Source: Nesterenkonia alba DSM 19423 (lineage in GTDB: Bacteria; Actinomycetota; Actinomycetes; Actinomycetales; Micrococcaceae). From it: a stretch of 58,103 bases of DNA. The translations under genes were made by a program, and so were the position numbers. The stretch lies in the NCBI RefSeq assembly GCF_000421745.1, contig NZ_ATXP01000015.1, positions 1 to 58,103 of the forward strand, in the 5' to 3' direction. The notes under the pieces are model-generated. The model made no database searches. It was not told the DNA's origin and worked only from the letters and a program-made list of their open reading frames with translations. How positions within the stretch are numbered: position 1 is the first letter of the stretch; the number at the start of each line of letters is the position of its first letter. This document shows positions 31,497-42,783 of the stretch, one piece after another.

Positions 31497-32687
31497 TCAG
31501 CGGCGTGCCATGTACGCGTTGAACCCCGCGGTGAGGACACGGTCCACCGCGAAATCCCACTCGCCCAGGGTCTGGACCACATCCGCGCCCATGGTGGTCT
31601 TAAACCGTGTCAGCCCCGCCAAATGGTGCTGCGGATCCAACGCCGGAGTCAGCCCACCCAGGTCATACCAATGACAACCGGCACGAATGGAATCCTCGAT
31701 CTGCTGCAATTGCAGCCGCCGCGGAGCATACCGCTTCCGCTCCTGCGACGACGAGGCCCCATAGGCATACCAGCCGAAGGCGCCCTGGCGAACATACAAC
31801 GCAGCGGCCAATAACTGATCCTCATAGTGGGCCAACAGCAGCTTGCACTCACTGATCTCAGAGGCATTCATCGCCCGATGAATCCGCTCAAAGTAATCCA
31901 TCGGCCGGGTGGTGAACCCATCCCGCTCCGCAGTCTCCTCAGAGAGCCGCTGCCAGGCCGGCAGATCCGCCTCAGTACCCACCGAAATATTCAGCTCCGA
32001 ACGGGTCGATTTGCGCGTCTGCCGGCGAGAGGTCTGGTCCATCCGCGCCAGGGCAGCCTCCACACCGGCGGCCACCGCATCCTCATCACCCGGATCAGCA
32101 GCGGGCTCCAACGGGATCCGCGCCTGGAAACGGGGCTGCCCCGCTTCGAAATCATCGGTCTCCACCGGCGGCTTCCACCCCAGCTGCCGCAGCTGGTCAG
32201 CCAAGGCCAGCATGTCCTCATCGACCTCGAGAGGCTCCAACTGGCTGATGTGCTGATGCTCACCGGCCGAAAGCGCCCGGCGTACCTCTTGGGCATCCCA
32301 CCGGCGCACCGCTCCGGGGACTCCCATGCGGATGAGGAAAGCCCCCGTGGCGGCCAGGTACTCCACCACCGCCGGCAGCACCTCAGGCAGCTGTACCCGG
32401 GAGGTATCCACTACCGGGCCCTTCGGTAGATAGACGAAACGCTTGGCCCCCAGCACCGGGGTCTTCGCCGGAATCGGCAACCGGCGCCCCAGCACCAGGG
32501 AAGCCCCGACGAGCTCCCCACCGAGGAAGATGCCCATCGAGTGGTGATCCCACTCAGTCTTCACCTGCGCCCACCGCGGGTTCTCCAGGAAACTGGCCTC
32601 CCGGTAGGAGGCGAGGAAGTCGGTGTGCTGCTCGGCGGAGATCGGTCGGACCTCAACGCCTGCGGAGTTCAAAGGGGTGCCACTCAC
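31497..32687 (-). CDS. FemAB-like peptidoglycan interpeptide bridge ligase family protein
   Basis: A protein of about 396 residues in the FemABX/GNAT-fold family that adds amino acids from aminoacyl-tRNA to lipid II or otherwise modifies wall peptides. Features seen are an N-terminal half with SFLENPRWAQVKTEW, YLPKGPVVDT and FLIRMGVPG, and a central helical hairpin ALARMDQTSRRQTRKSTRSEL. In the second half are AALYVRQGAFGWYAYGASSS and the C-terminal YDLGGLTPALDPQHHLAGLTRFK of the family. The start is uncertain; the GTG at 32687 is one choice and a frame runs up to 32711. Whether it is a bridge ligase in this organism depends on the wall type, which is unknown. Confidence 0.85.
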   Translation of the reverse strand: MSGTPLNSAGVEVRPISAEQHTDFLASYREASFLENPRWAQVKTEWDHHSMGIFLGGELVGASLVLGRRLPIPAKTPVLGAKRFVYLPKGPVVDTSRVQLPEVLPAVVEYLAATGAFLIRMGVPGAVRRWDAQEVRRALSAGEHQHISQLEPLEVDEDMLALADQLRQLGWKPPVETDDFEAGQPRFQARIPLEPAADPGDEDAVAAGVEAALARMDQTSRRQTRKSTRSELNISVGTEADLPAWQRLSEETAERDGFTTRPMDYFERIHRAMNASEISECKLLLAHYEDQLLAAALYVRQGAFGWYAYGASSSQERKRYAPRRLQLQQIEDSIRAGCHWYDLGGLTPALDPQHHLAGLTRFKTTMGADVVQTLGEWDFAVDRVLTAGFNAYMARR

Positions 32688-32768
32688 GCCGCTCAGCCTA
32701 CCGCCTGGCACACCCGGTCCCAGGGATTCCCACCCGCTCAGTGTCCGTCCCGGAGAACCCCGAATTAT

Positions 32769-32795
32769 CTTGCACTCACCCCCTCTGAGTGCTAA
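32769..32795 (+). promoter_or_regulatory. CIRCE operator 1 (HrcA site)
   Basis: CTTGCACTC-N9-GAGTGCTAA, which matches the CIRCE consensus TTAGCACTC-N9-GAGTGCTAA with two mismatches in the left arm. CIRCE is bound by the heat-shock repressor HrcA. It is the first of two tandem copies ahead of groEL. Confidence 0.88.
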
Positions 32796-32802
32796 TAATG
32801 AG

Positions 32803-32829
32803 TTAGCACTCGGATGTCGAGACTGCTAA
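32803..32829 (+). promoter_or_regulatory. CIRCE operator 2 (HrcA site)
   Basis: TTAGCACTC-N9-GACTGCTAA, one mismatch from the CIRCE consensus. Together with the copy at 32769 it gives two HrcA sites within 61 bp, placed about 145-205 bases upstream of groEL. Confidence 0.92.
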
Positions 32830-32935
32830 CGAGGAACCGAGCAGATGAGGCCCACATCCAACGCCCGGAGTGACGCCCGGGCGGGGGCCGTCCGTCGCGG
32901 GCATCTGCCAAGGTTCGACCTTTACGCAGGAATGA

Positions 32936-34612
<1,677 letters not shown>

Positions 34613-34631
34613 GAACCGCCCATACGCTTGG

Positions 34632-34676
34632 TACAGCAAGCCCCGCCGACTGGAAGAATCGGCGGGGCTTGCTGTA
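34632..34676 (+). terminator. groEL terminator
   Basis: An 18-bp perfect stem TACAGCAAGCCCCGCCGA (34632-34649) with its complement at 34659-34676 and a 9-nt loop. It lies 20 bases after the groEL stop and can also end the convergent WXG100 gene at 34731. Confidence 0.92.
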
Positions 34677-34730
34677 TCTATGTGTGCCCCCGGGATCTAT
34701 GTGTGCCCCTCGGGGTGGGCTGAGTGCCCG

Positions 34731-35021
34731 TTACTGGCCGAACATGCGGGTGTTGGCCATTTCGGTTTCCTCATACTGGCTGGAGGCGGCAGCCATCGCC
34801 TGACGCACACTGGCCAGGGACTGCTCCACCTGCGCCTGGGTGGCACGCCACTGGGTCAGCACATCTTGGAACGCCACCGAGGCCGATCCCTTCCACGTCT
34901 CTTGCAGCTGCCGCAGCTGGGCCTCCATAGAGTTCACATCGGACTGAATACGGCTCAGGGTCGCTTCTACGTTCTGGCTCTTGGCCAGCAGGTCACCAGT
35001 GTCGATCTGGAACACAGCCAT
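34731..35021 (-). CDS. WXG100-family (ESAT-6-like) protein
   Basis: A 96-residue small helical-hairpin protein with W43-K-G45 between two amphipathic helices, the WXG signature of type VII (Ess) secretion substrates. There is no signal peptide. No EccC/FtsK-like ATPase or second Esx gene is next to it in this window, so its secretion system must lie elsewhere, or it has another role. The conserved actinobacterial position next to groEL is typical. Confidence 0.9.
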   Translation of the reverse strand: MAVFQIDTGDLLAKSQNVEATLSRIQSDVNSMEAQLRQLQETWKGSASVAFQDVLTQWRATQAQVEQSLASVRQAMAAASSQYEETEMANTRMFGQ

Positions 35022-35193
35022 CGGAGCGAATCCTTCCTCTCAACCTCGTCGTGCTGTCAGGATGCGGTGAGAACTTCTCACACCAGAGGAGCCTAGGAAG
35101 ATCCACGGCAGTGGGCAGGGAGGTTCCAGGGGAGTGTGGAGGCGCCGGCGCGTCGTCGTGCGCTGGAGAACTGCTGTGGAAAACCCCAGGCGC

Positions 35194-36786
35194 TTAAGAC
35201 TGCCGGGTGCCGAGCGCGGCAGCGCGCATCTGCTCAATATCCTCGTCGTCGAGTTCGGATTCGTCCTCGTGCTGGTTGTCTTCGCACTCGTCCATCGGCA
35301 GGCGCAGTGTCATGGTCGCCCCGCCGCCTTCGGTCTCCGAGTGCCGCACGCTGCCCCCGTGCTGGGCTGCGATGGCCGCGCAGATGGCCAGACCCAACCC
35401 CGTTCCCCCGGTCTCCCGGTGCCGGGAATTATCCGCCCGGTAGAACCGCTCGAAGATCTTCTCCGCATCTTCGGCGCTGATGCCTTCGCCGTGGTCCCGG
35501 ACTTGAAGTACTGATTCCGGTTTGCCCTCGATGAGACTGTGAGTGCCCACCGCCAGCTCGATCGGACTGCCCTCGGGGGTGTAGCGCAGCGCATTGGAGA
35601 CCAGGTTGGTGACGATCTGACGGATCCGGGACTCATCGCCGATCACCGGTGCTGGAGCTGGGGCCCCGCCATCGAGTCCGATGACCTTCACCTGCCGGTC
35701 CGGGGCGTTGACGGTCATATCCATGACCGCCTCGTGGGCGATGATGTTCAGATCCAGCGGCTTCTTCTCCAGGGGACGCTGTTCATCCAGCCGCGCCAGG
35801 GTCAGCAGATCCTCCACCAAATCGCCCAGCCGAGTCGCTTCTGACTCAATCCGGCCCATGGCCGCACCGACGGCATCGGGGTTATCGTCCAACCCGCCGT
35901 GCCGGTACAGCTCGGAGAACCCGCGGATCGTCACCAGGGGAGTGCGCAGCTCGTGGGAGGCATCCTGGATGAACCGCCGCATCTTCTCCTCGGAGGCGGT
36001 CTTGGCCTCGAAGGCCTCCTCGATGTGCTCGAGCATGACGTTCAACGCAGTCGCCAGCCGTCCGATTTCCGTCTCTGGGGGTGCGGTGGTGCGCACACGT
36101 TGGGAGAAGTCCCCCTCGATAATGGCTGCGGCTGTCTTCTCCACCCGCAGCAAAGGTCTGAAGGCGCGAGTGACCAGTGAATAGGCGATGATCGCTGCCC
36201 CCAGGGTCGCCAGTAGCCCGATGGTGCCCACCAGGAAGGCCGACCGCGTCGCCGAGGTCTCGATCTGGTTCATCGGCAGCGCGATGATGAGCGTGCCCTC
36301 CCCGCTGGTCAGCGGATGCACCTGCAACCGGAAACCGCTGGAATCGTCCTGCGTGCCGGGGACCTCAAAGGTCTCCCCGAACATCTCCCGGGCCTGTTCA
36401 ATATCCGGCCGGGGGAATTCGGGGGAGTCCTGGGTCTCTGAGGGCCAGCGAGTCGTCATCCCCGGAATAGGTTCCCCCTCGGCGTCAAGCATCCAGGCGT
36501 GGAAGCGCACCACCGAACTGTGGACCTCCGGGTCCGGGGCGTTGACGTCCTGCTGCCACATCAGGTGGTTGGCCACGTTCTGCGCGTTGGCCGCCAGCTC
36601 CTCATCCATATTGCGGATCAGCTCCTGGCGGAACAGGGAGGCGGAGACGAACGTGGTCACCGCCAGGGTCAGCAGCAGCAACAGCGTGGTGATGGTCACC
36701 AGCTGAGTGCGCAAAGAGGTTCTGCGCCATGTGCGGGAGATGAGCGCCGGCAGACCACGAACCATGGCCGTTAGTCTAAAGGTCAT
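35194..36786 (-). CDS. Sensor histidine kinase (OmpR-type partner)
   Basis: A 530-residue membrane kinase. It has an N-terminal helix, a periplasmic-type sensing region of about 140 residues (holding MWQQDVNAPDPEVHSS), a second helix near 200, and HAMP. The HisKA box DASHELRTPLVTIRGFSEL carries the phosphorylated His, and the HATPase_c domain has NLVSNALRYTPEG and GTGLGLAICAAI. The start is uncertain: ATG 36786 or ATG 36765. It diverges from the beta-lactamase-fold gene at 36814. A PhoP-like response regulator lies 3 kb away at 39689, so the two are not adjacent. The signal is unknown. Confidence 0.92.
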   Translation of the reverse strand: MTFRLTAMVRGLPALISRTWRRTSLRTQLVTITTLLLLLTLAVTTFVSASLFRQELIRNMDEELAANAQNVANHLMWQQDVNAPDPEVHSSVVRFHAWMLDAEGEPIPGMTTRWPSETQDSPEFPRPDIEQAREMFGETFEVPGTQDDSSGFRLQVHPLTSGEGTLIIALPMNQIETSATRSAFLVGTIGLLATLGAAIIAYSLVTRAFRPLLRVEKTAAAIIEGDFSQRVRTTAPPETEIGRLATALNVMLEHIEEAFEAKTASEEKMRRFIQDASHELRTPLVTIRGFSELYRHGGLDDNPDAVGAAMGRIESEATRLGDLVEDLLTLARLDEQRPLEKKPLDLNIIAHEAVMDMTVNAPDRQVKVIGLDGGAPAPAPVIGDESRIRQIVTNLVSNALRYTPEGSPIELAVGTHSLIEGKPESVLQVRDHGEGISAEDAEKIFERFYRADNSRHRETGGTGLGLAICAAIAAQHGGSVRHSETEGGGATMTLRLPMDECEDNQHEDESELDDEDIEQMRAAALGTRQS

Positions 36787-36813
36787 GGTCCAGTTACCGC
36801 CCGAGGGAGAGGG

Positions 36814-38529
36814 ATGACCCAGCCGCGAGGCAGCACACCGCACCGCACCAGAGGTATCCTTTCGGCCCGGCAGTGGCTGGCACTAGCACTGGCCGGAGTG
36901 CTCGTGGTGGTCATGGCCGTACAACTGCTCTACCCCTGGGACCGTTCGGCGCCTTTCGCGCAGGTAGACGGGGTCGACGTCGGCAGCGCCACCTCGGAGG
37001 AGATCACCGAAACCCTCGAATCCGCTTACCTTCAGACACCGGTGCCGGTGCACTTCAGCGGGGACAACGAACCGTTGGTCACCCCAACCTTCGCCGAACT
37101 CGGCGGCCAGGTGGACGTGACCGCCCAGGTCGAACAACTGCAGTACCGCTGGCTGCGGGCAGTGCCCACCTCCTTGCTATGGGCTGGGCGCTTCGGCACC
37201 CCAACTGCCCCACAGATCACCGTGGAGGCCGAGGACTTCGCCCGGCAGACCTTCGGCCAGAACTGCCAGGCTGAACCGGTCAACGCCACGATCGAACCCG
37301 CGGGTGACCAGGTGACCGCAGTAGGCGGCCAATCCGGTTGGGAGTGTGATCTCACCGATGTCGCCACCACCCTGGCCGAACAGGCCCACCCCGCCCCGGA
37401 GGCTCCCGAGCCGATACAGCTTGACCTCGATCCCATCGCCCCGGAGATCTCCGACGAGGAGGCCGAACAGCTGGCCGCCACCATCAACAGTCGTCTGCCC
37501 GCCGAACTCACCGTGGACGGGCAGACCCTCACCCTGCCCAGTGAGGCGGTCGTCTCCTGGCTCAGTGTGGACGAGCAGTTAGAGGTCACCGTCGACTCCA
37601 CCGGGGAGCTGACTGAACTGCTCACCACCGAAGGTGTGCTGCAGAACCCTCCGGAGCGGGTCTTTGAGGCCAGCTACGGGGTGCTGGACGTGGTGGAGGG
37701 TACTGCCACGGATATCGACGCCGCCGACGCCGAAGCGCAACTGGCCGAATACCTCACCACCGCCGAGGATCCGGCTGAGATCGTGGTGACCACCGAGACC
37801 GTTCAGGCCCCGGACGGTCCGTTGCTGCGCCGCAGCATGGCCGAGACGGACCCGGAGCTCGACGAGGTCATCGCCACCTTCGCCGAGGAGAACATCGGCA
37901 CCTACGGGGTCAGTCTCATCGAGCTCGACGGTGAGCAGCGCCGTGCCACCTATCAGCCGGATGAGCAGTTCATTGCCGCCAGCACGTATAAGACCTGGCT
38001 CAGCTACAGCACGATCCTGCGGGAAGAGGCCGATGAGCTCCAGTGGGATGACCATCTCACCGGCGGACGCACCCTGGCCGAATGCTTCGAGGACATGATC
38101 GTCGAGTCGGATAACCCCTGCGCGGAGTATCTGCTGCTGGACCACATCGGCCGTGAGGCGGTGGAGCAGGAGGCTGAAGAGCTCGGTGCCCAGGACACCA
38201 GCTTCAGCCCCCCGGATCTGCTGACCACTGCCGATGACCTCAGTTGGTTCATGGCTCGGCTGGCCACCGGTGAGGTGGAGATCTCATCAGCCGGGCAGAC
38301 TCGGCTCATCGAGGCGATGGGGCGCAATATCTACCGCGACGGGATCCCTGCCGGCAGCACTGGTGAGGTGATGAACAAGGTCGGGTTCCTCGAAGGCCCG
38401 TTGCACGACACGGCAATCGTCGAGCACCCCGAGGGTACCTATATCCTCACGGTGCTGACAGAAGGTGCCAGTTGGGAGGCCATCGCCGACCTCACCCGCG
38501 AGCTGGAAGAAGCCATGGGGCTGCAGTAA
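36814..38529 (+). CDS. Membrane-anchored serine beta-lactamase/PBP-fold protein
   Basis: A 571-residue protein with a single N-terminal helix (about 21-42), an extracytoplasmic region of two VanW/PG_binding_4-like domains (residues about 50-330, for example ISDEEAEQLAATINSRLPAEL), and a C-terminal class A beta-lactamase-type domain. Motifs: SxxK as S390-T-Y-K393, SDN at 432-434, and K522-V-G in place of KTG. It may be a peptidoglycan hydrolase or a sensor; beta-lactamase activity is uncertain given KVG. It diverges from the sensor kinase, suggesting a wall-signalling link. Confidence 0.85.
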   Translation: MTQPRGSTPHRTRGILSARQWLALALAGVLVVVMAVQLLYPWDRSAPFAQVDGVDVGSATSEEITETLESAYLQTPVPVHFSGDNEPLVTPTFAELGGQVDVTAQVEQLQYRWLRAVPTSLLWAGRFGTPTAPQITVEAEDFARQTFGQNCQAEPVNATIEPAGDQVTAVGGQSGWECDLTDVATTLAEQAHPAPEAPEPIQLDLDPIAPEISDEEAEQLAATINSRLPAELTVDGQTLTLPSEAVVSWLSVDEQLEVTVDSTGELTELLTTEGVLQNPPERVFEASYGVLDVVEGTATDIDAADAEAQLAEYLTTAEDPAEIVVTTETVQAPDGPLLRRSMAETDPELDEVIATFAEENIGTYGVSLIELDGEQRRATYQPDEQFIAASTYKTWLSYSTILREEADELQWDDHLTGGRTLAECFEDMIVESDNPCAEYLLLDHIGREAVEQEAEELGAQDTSFSPPDLLTTADDLSWFMARLATGEVEISSAGQTRLIEAMGRNIYRDGIPAGSTGEVMNKVGFLEGPLHDTAIVEHPEGTYILTVLTEGASWEAIADLTRELEEAMGLQ

Positions 38530-38580
38530 GCCGCAGGGCCACCGATCCTCACCGGTGACGACGACGTCGCCCGTGTGGCT

Positions 38581-38922
38581 TTAAGCGGTGTCTTCTTTGG
38601 CCTGCTTGGAACGTTCGTCCTCGTTGAGCCGCTCTTCCCACGGCACCCATTCAGGGGCCAGCAGGGCCCCGGCACCGGGAAGCAGACCAATCTCGCAGAC
38701 GGTGGCTTTTTTGCTCCGCGGTGCGCGGGCCAGGGTGGCGAACCATTCCCATCCCCGGTAGCCGGGCTTCTGCGCGGCGAACCGGTGGGTGACCAGCCGG
38801 TCATCCTCGGCGTGGGTGCTGAGATGTTCACCGATCTGGCCGGGCTCGGCGATGTCTTCCACGGCTGCGCGGGCGGTGTCGATGGCCTCGGCGAGTAGGG
38901 CGTCTTTCTTGTAGCGGGGCAC
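38581..38922 (-). CDS. Short DUF3027-family protein
   Basis: A 113-residue protein resembling the central part of DUF3027 proteins: GWEWFATLARAPRSKKATV and the family-typical LLPGAGALLAPEWVPWEERL near the C-terminus. It stops right after that motif, whereas family members I recall continue with further acidic sequence, so this may be a shortened version. It lies 10 bases downstream of the cold-shock-domain gene in the same orientation, a linkage common in actinobacteria. Function unknown. Confidence 0.8.
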   Translation of the reverse strand: MPRYKKDALLAEAIDTARAAVEDIAEPGQIGEHLSTHAEDDRLVTHRFAAQKPGYRGWEWFATLARAPRSKKATVCEIGLLPGAGALLAPEWVPWEERLNEDERSKQAKEDTA

Positions 38923-38932
38923 GGAGAGCCTC

Positions 38933-39316
38933 TCAGACGTCGAAGTCGTCGGCGACCCGCCGCAGCAGTGCGGCGATCTTGCGGGACTGCTCCGGGCGGG
39001 GATAGTTCCCTTTGCGCAGCTGGCCGGTGGTGTTATCCAACAGGTTCACCAGGTCCTGGACGAGCTCGCCCATTTCCTCGGCCGGTTTGCGGGTGGCGCG
39101 CACCACCGAGGGCTGCTCACCGAGCAACCGGACACTGAGTGCCTGCTTTCCGCGGCGCCCATCGGCGATTCCGTATTCCAAGCGGGTGCCCGCTTTGACC
39201 CGGTCGACGCCAGAGGGCAGCGCCGAGGAGTGCAGGTACACCTCATCACCGTCGTCACCGGTGACGAACCCGAAGCCCTTGTCGGCGTCGAACCACTTCA
39301 CTTTTCCTGTTGGCAC
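38933..39316 (-). CDS. Cold-shock domain protein with C-terminal extension
   Basis: A 127-residue protein. Residues 1-65 are a cold-shock domain with RNP1 DKGFGFV and RNP2 EVYLHSSAL. It continues for about 60 residues with a helical region (EEMGELVQDLVNLLDNTTGQL) characteristic of the long CspB-like proteins that pair with DUF3027. It probably binds single-stranded RNA. The GTG start at 39316 follows AAAGGAGGTAG. It diverges from the DUF2530-like gene. Confidence 0.9.
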   Translation of the reverse strand: MPTGKVKWFDADKGFGFVTGDDGDEVYLHSSALPSGVDRVKAGTRLEYGIADGRRGKQALSVRLLGEQPSVVRATRKPAEEMGELVQDLVNLLDNTTGQLRKGNYPRPEQSRKIAALLRRVADDFDV

Positions 39317-39378
39317 GTTGCTTGCTACCTCCTTTGAGAGCAGATACCAGGGTACCCCCAGCGGATAGAATCTGCCCT

Positions 39379-39612
39379 ATGTCAACAGATTCTTCCCCCG
39401 GCAGCTTCCTCGCCCGGGCGCTACTGGTCACCGGGGTGGTTGTGACCACGGTGGCTTTCCTTGCTTTGCTGACCGTGTTGGGCCTCTACTTCGCCGAGCA
39501 GACCCCGCACCCTGGTCTCTACTGGGTGCTGCTGTGGGGCTTCCCCGTCGGATTCCTGCTGATGATCGGCTACATGCTGCTGAATCTGCGGAGCCGCCGG
39601 GCTGTGCGCTGA
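39379..39612 (+). CDS. Small DUF2530-like membrane protein
   Basis: A 77-residue protein with two hydrophobic helices (about 12-36 and 45-68) connected by a short loop EQTPHPGLYW. It is the size and layout of the DUF2530 proteins often next to CspB/serC in actinobacteria; the assignment rests on context and pattern. The start ATG (MSTDSSPGS) at 39379 is preferred to an earlier in-frame start at 39310 that would run across the CSD gene's ribosome binding site. Function unknown. Confidence 0.72.
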   Translation: MSTDSSPGSFLARALLVTGVVVTTVAFLALLTVLGLYFAEQTPHPGLYWVLLWGFPVGFLLMIGYMLLNLRSRRAVR

Positions 39613-39688
39613 CCACCTGCGACGACGCTTACCACTTAGCCAGGATACTTCCAGTCAACACACAGGAACTGGGGGAACACTGGTCGCC

Positions 39689-40423
39689 GTGACTGAGAAG
39701 ACTCCCGAAGCCAAGCTGCTGGTCGTTGACGACGAGCCCAACATCCGTGAGCTGCTGGCCACCTCTCTACGCTTTGCCGGTTTCGAGGTCGCAGCGGCCT
39801 CCACTGGACGTGAGGCCCTCGACACCGCCGAGCAGTTCAGCCCTGATCTCGCCGTGCTCGATGTCATGCTCCCGGATATGGACGGGTTCACCGTGACGCG
39901 TCGTCTGCGCGCAGCCGGCAAACACTTCCCCGTTCTGTTCCTCACCGCCCGTGATGACACCGATGACAAGATCACCGGACTGACCGTCGGTGGGGATGAC
40001 TACGTGACCAAGCCCTTCAGCCTCGATGAGGTGGTCGCCCGCATTAAAGCGGTCCTGCGGCGCACCGCACCCTATGAGGACGAGGACGCCGTCATCACCA
40101 TCGATAACCTCGAACTCGACGACGACGCCCACGAGGTCCGTCGTGAAGGGGAAGTCATCGAACTCTCCCCCACCGAGTTCAAGCTGCTGCGCTACCTGAT
40201 GATGAACCCCAACCGGGTGCTTTCCAAGCAGCAGATCCTCGACCACGTCTGGGAGTACAACTTCAACGGGGATGCCTCCATTGTGGAGTCTTACATCTCC
40301 TACCTGCGCCGGAAGATCGACTCCGGTGCCGAAGGGGCCCCTGCTATCCAGACCAAGCGCGGGGTCGGCTACGTGCTGCAAACCTGGGAGCGCCGCCAGC
40401 GTGCCCAGGGTCTCAACAACTAG
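39689..40423 (+). CDS. OmpR/PhoP-family response regulator
   Basis: A 244-residue response regulator. The receiver domain has acidic pocket D14-D15, phospho-acceptor Asp58 in VLDVMLPD, and TKPF lysine. Its closing segment FLTARDDTDDKITGLTVGGDDYVTKPF is very close to PhoP-type regulators. The winged-helix part has LSPTEFKLLRYLMMNPNRVLS, then KQQILDHVW and VESYISYLRRKID. The start is GTG. The sensor kinase at 35194 is the only kinase in the window and is the likely but unproven partner. Four genes separate them. It converges on serC with 4 bases between the stop codons. Confidence 0.92.
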   Translation: MTEKTPEAKLLVVDDEPNIRELLATSLRFAGFEVAAASTGREALDTAEQFSPDLAVLDVMLPDMDGFTVTRRLRAAGKHFPVLFLTARDDTDDKITGLTVGGDDYVTKPFSLDEVVARIKAVLRRTAPYEDEDAVITIDNLELDDDAHEVRREGEVIELSPTEFKLLRYLMMNPNRVLSKQQILDHVWEYNFNGDASIVESYISYLRRKIDSGAEGAPAIQTKRGVGYVLQTWERRQRAQGLNN

Positions 40424-40427
40424 CGGT

Positions 40428-42333
<1,906 letters not shown>

Positions 42334-42336
42334 GAA

Positions 42337-42377
42337 GGTCACGGCCCGGGTATCAAGATCACGGCCGGGCTGTGACC
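42337..42377 (+). terminator. Hairpin after dtxR
   Basis: GGTCACGGCCCGG (42337-42349) pairs with CCGGGCTGTGACC (42365-42377) across a 15-nt loop, 4 bases after the dtxR stop. No T-run follows. Confidence 0.75.
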
Positions 42378-42599
42378 TGACGTACGCGATTGGCATGTGT
42401 GACGCGTTCGTGACAAACTGTTGCGGTCGCTTTCAGGTAACGGCATCTTCCGCGGAATTCCGGGGAAGAAGAGGGTGTTCGATCCAGCTGGATCCCAGGT
42501 GGGGTCACGTCAGATTCACACTCTCCGTGACCTGAACGTGACATTTATATCGAACTGTTATAAAGTCGTCCTCGTGCTCAGGGCAGATGTCCGAAATAG
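42378..42599 (+). promoter_or_regulatory. Upstream region with putative nlpC promoter
   Basis: The region between the dtxR hairpin and the leader RNA. A locally AT-rich patch (42538-42565) has GTGACA (42538-42543) and TATAAA (42559-42564) with 15-bp spacing, a plausible sigma-70-type promoter that would start just before the structured leader. Direct repeats of GTGAC occur at about 42400-42413 (GTGTGACGCGTTCGTGAC). No gene is seen. Confidence 0.45.
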
Positions 42600-42770
42600 C
42601 TCCGAGCACTCAGTCCGGTGACCACCCTGCAGCCGGATTGAGAAGAAGGTCCGCACAACTACCGCACGGCAGGGGGCGGGAACCCGCGGTCAGCACCAGA
42701 CTGACCTGGGGGAGGAGCAGCGTCCCAGCTGCACCGCCTCCACACCGGCGGAACCGCCAGACCAGGGAAA
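42600..42770 (+). promoter_or_regulatory. Structured nlpC leader, possible c-di-AMP (ydaO) riboswitch
   Basis: A GC-rich leader ahead of an NlpC/P60 wall hydrolase gene. It has GGGGGCGGGAACCC (42672-42685), CTGGGGGAGGAGCAG (42706-42720) and CGGAACCGCCAGACCA (42749-42764). These are spaced and ordered like the GGGGGACCC / GGGGUGAAG / GAACCCGACAG blocks of the ydaO/c-di-AMP riboswitch. Actinobacterial wall hydrolase genes are known targets of this class. I cannot verify the fold by eye, so it is a tentative call. Confidence 0.5.
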
Positions 42771-42783
42771 GGTTTCAGATCAA

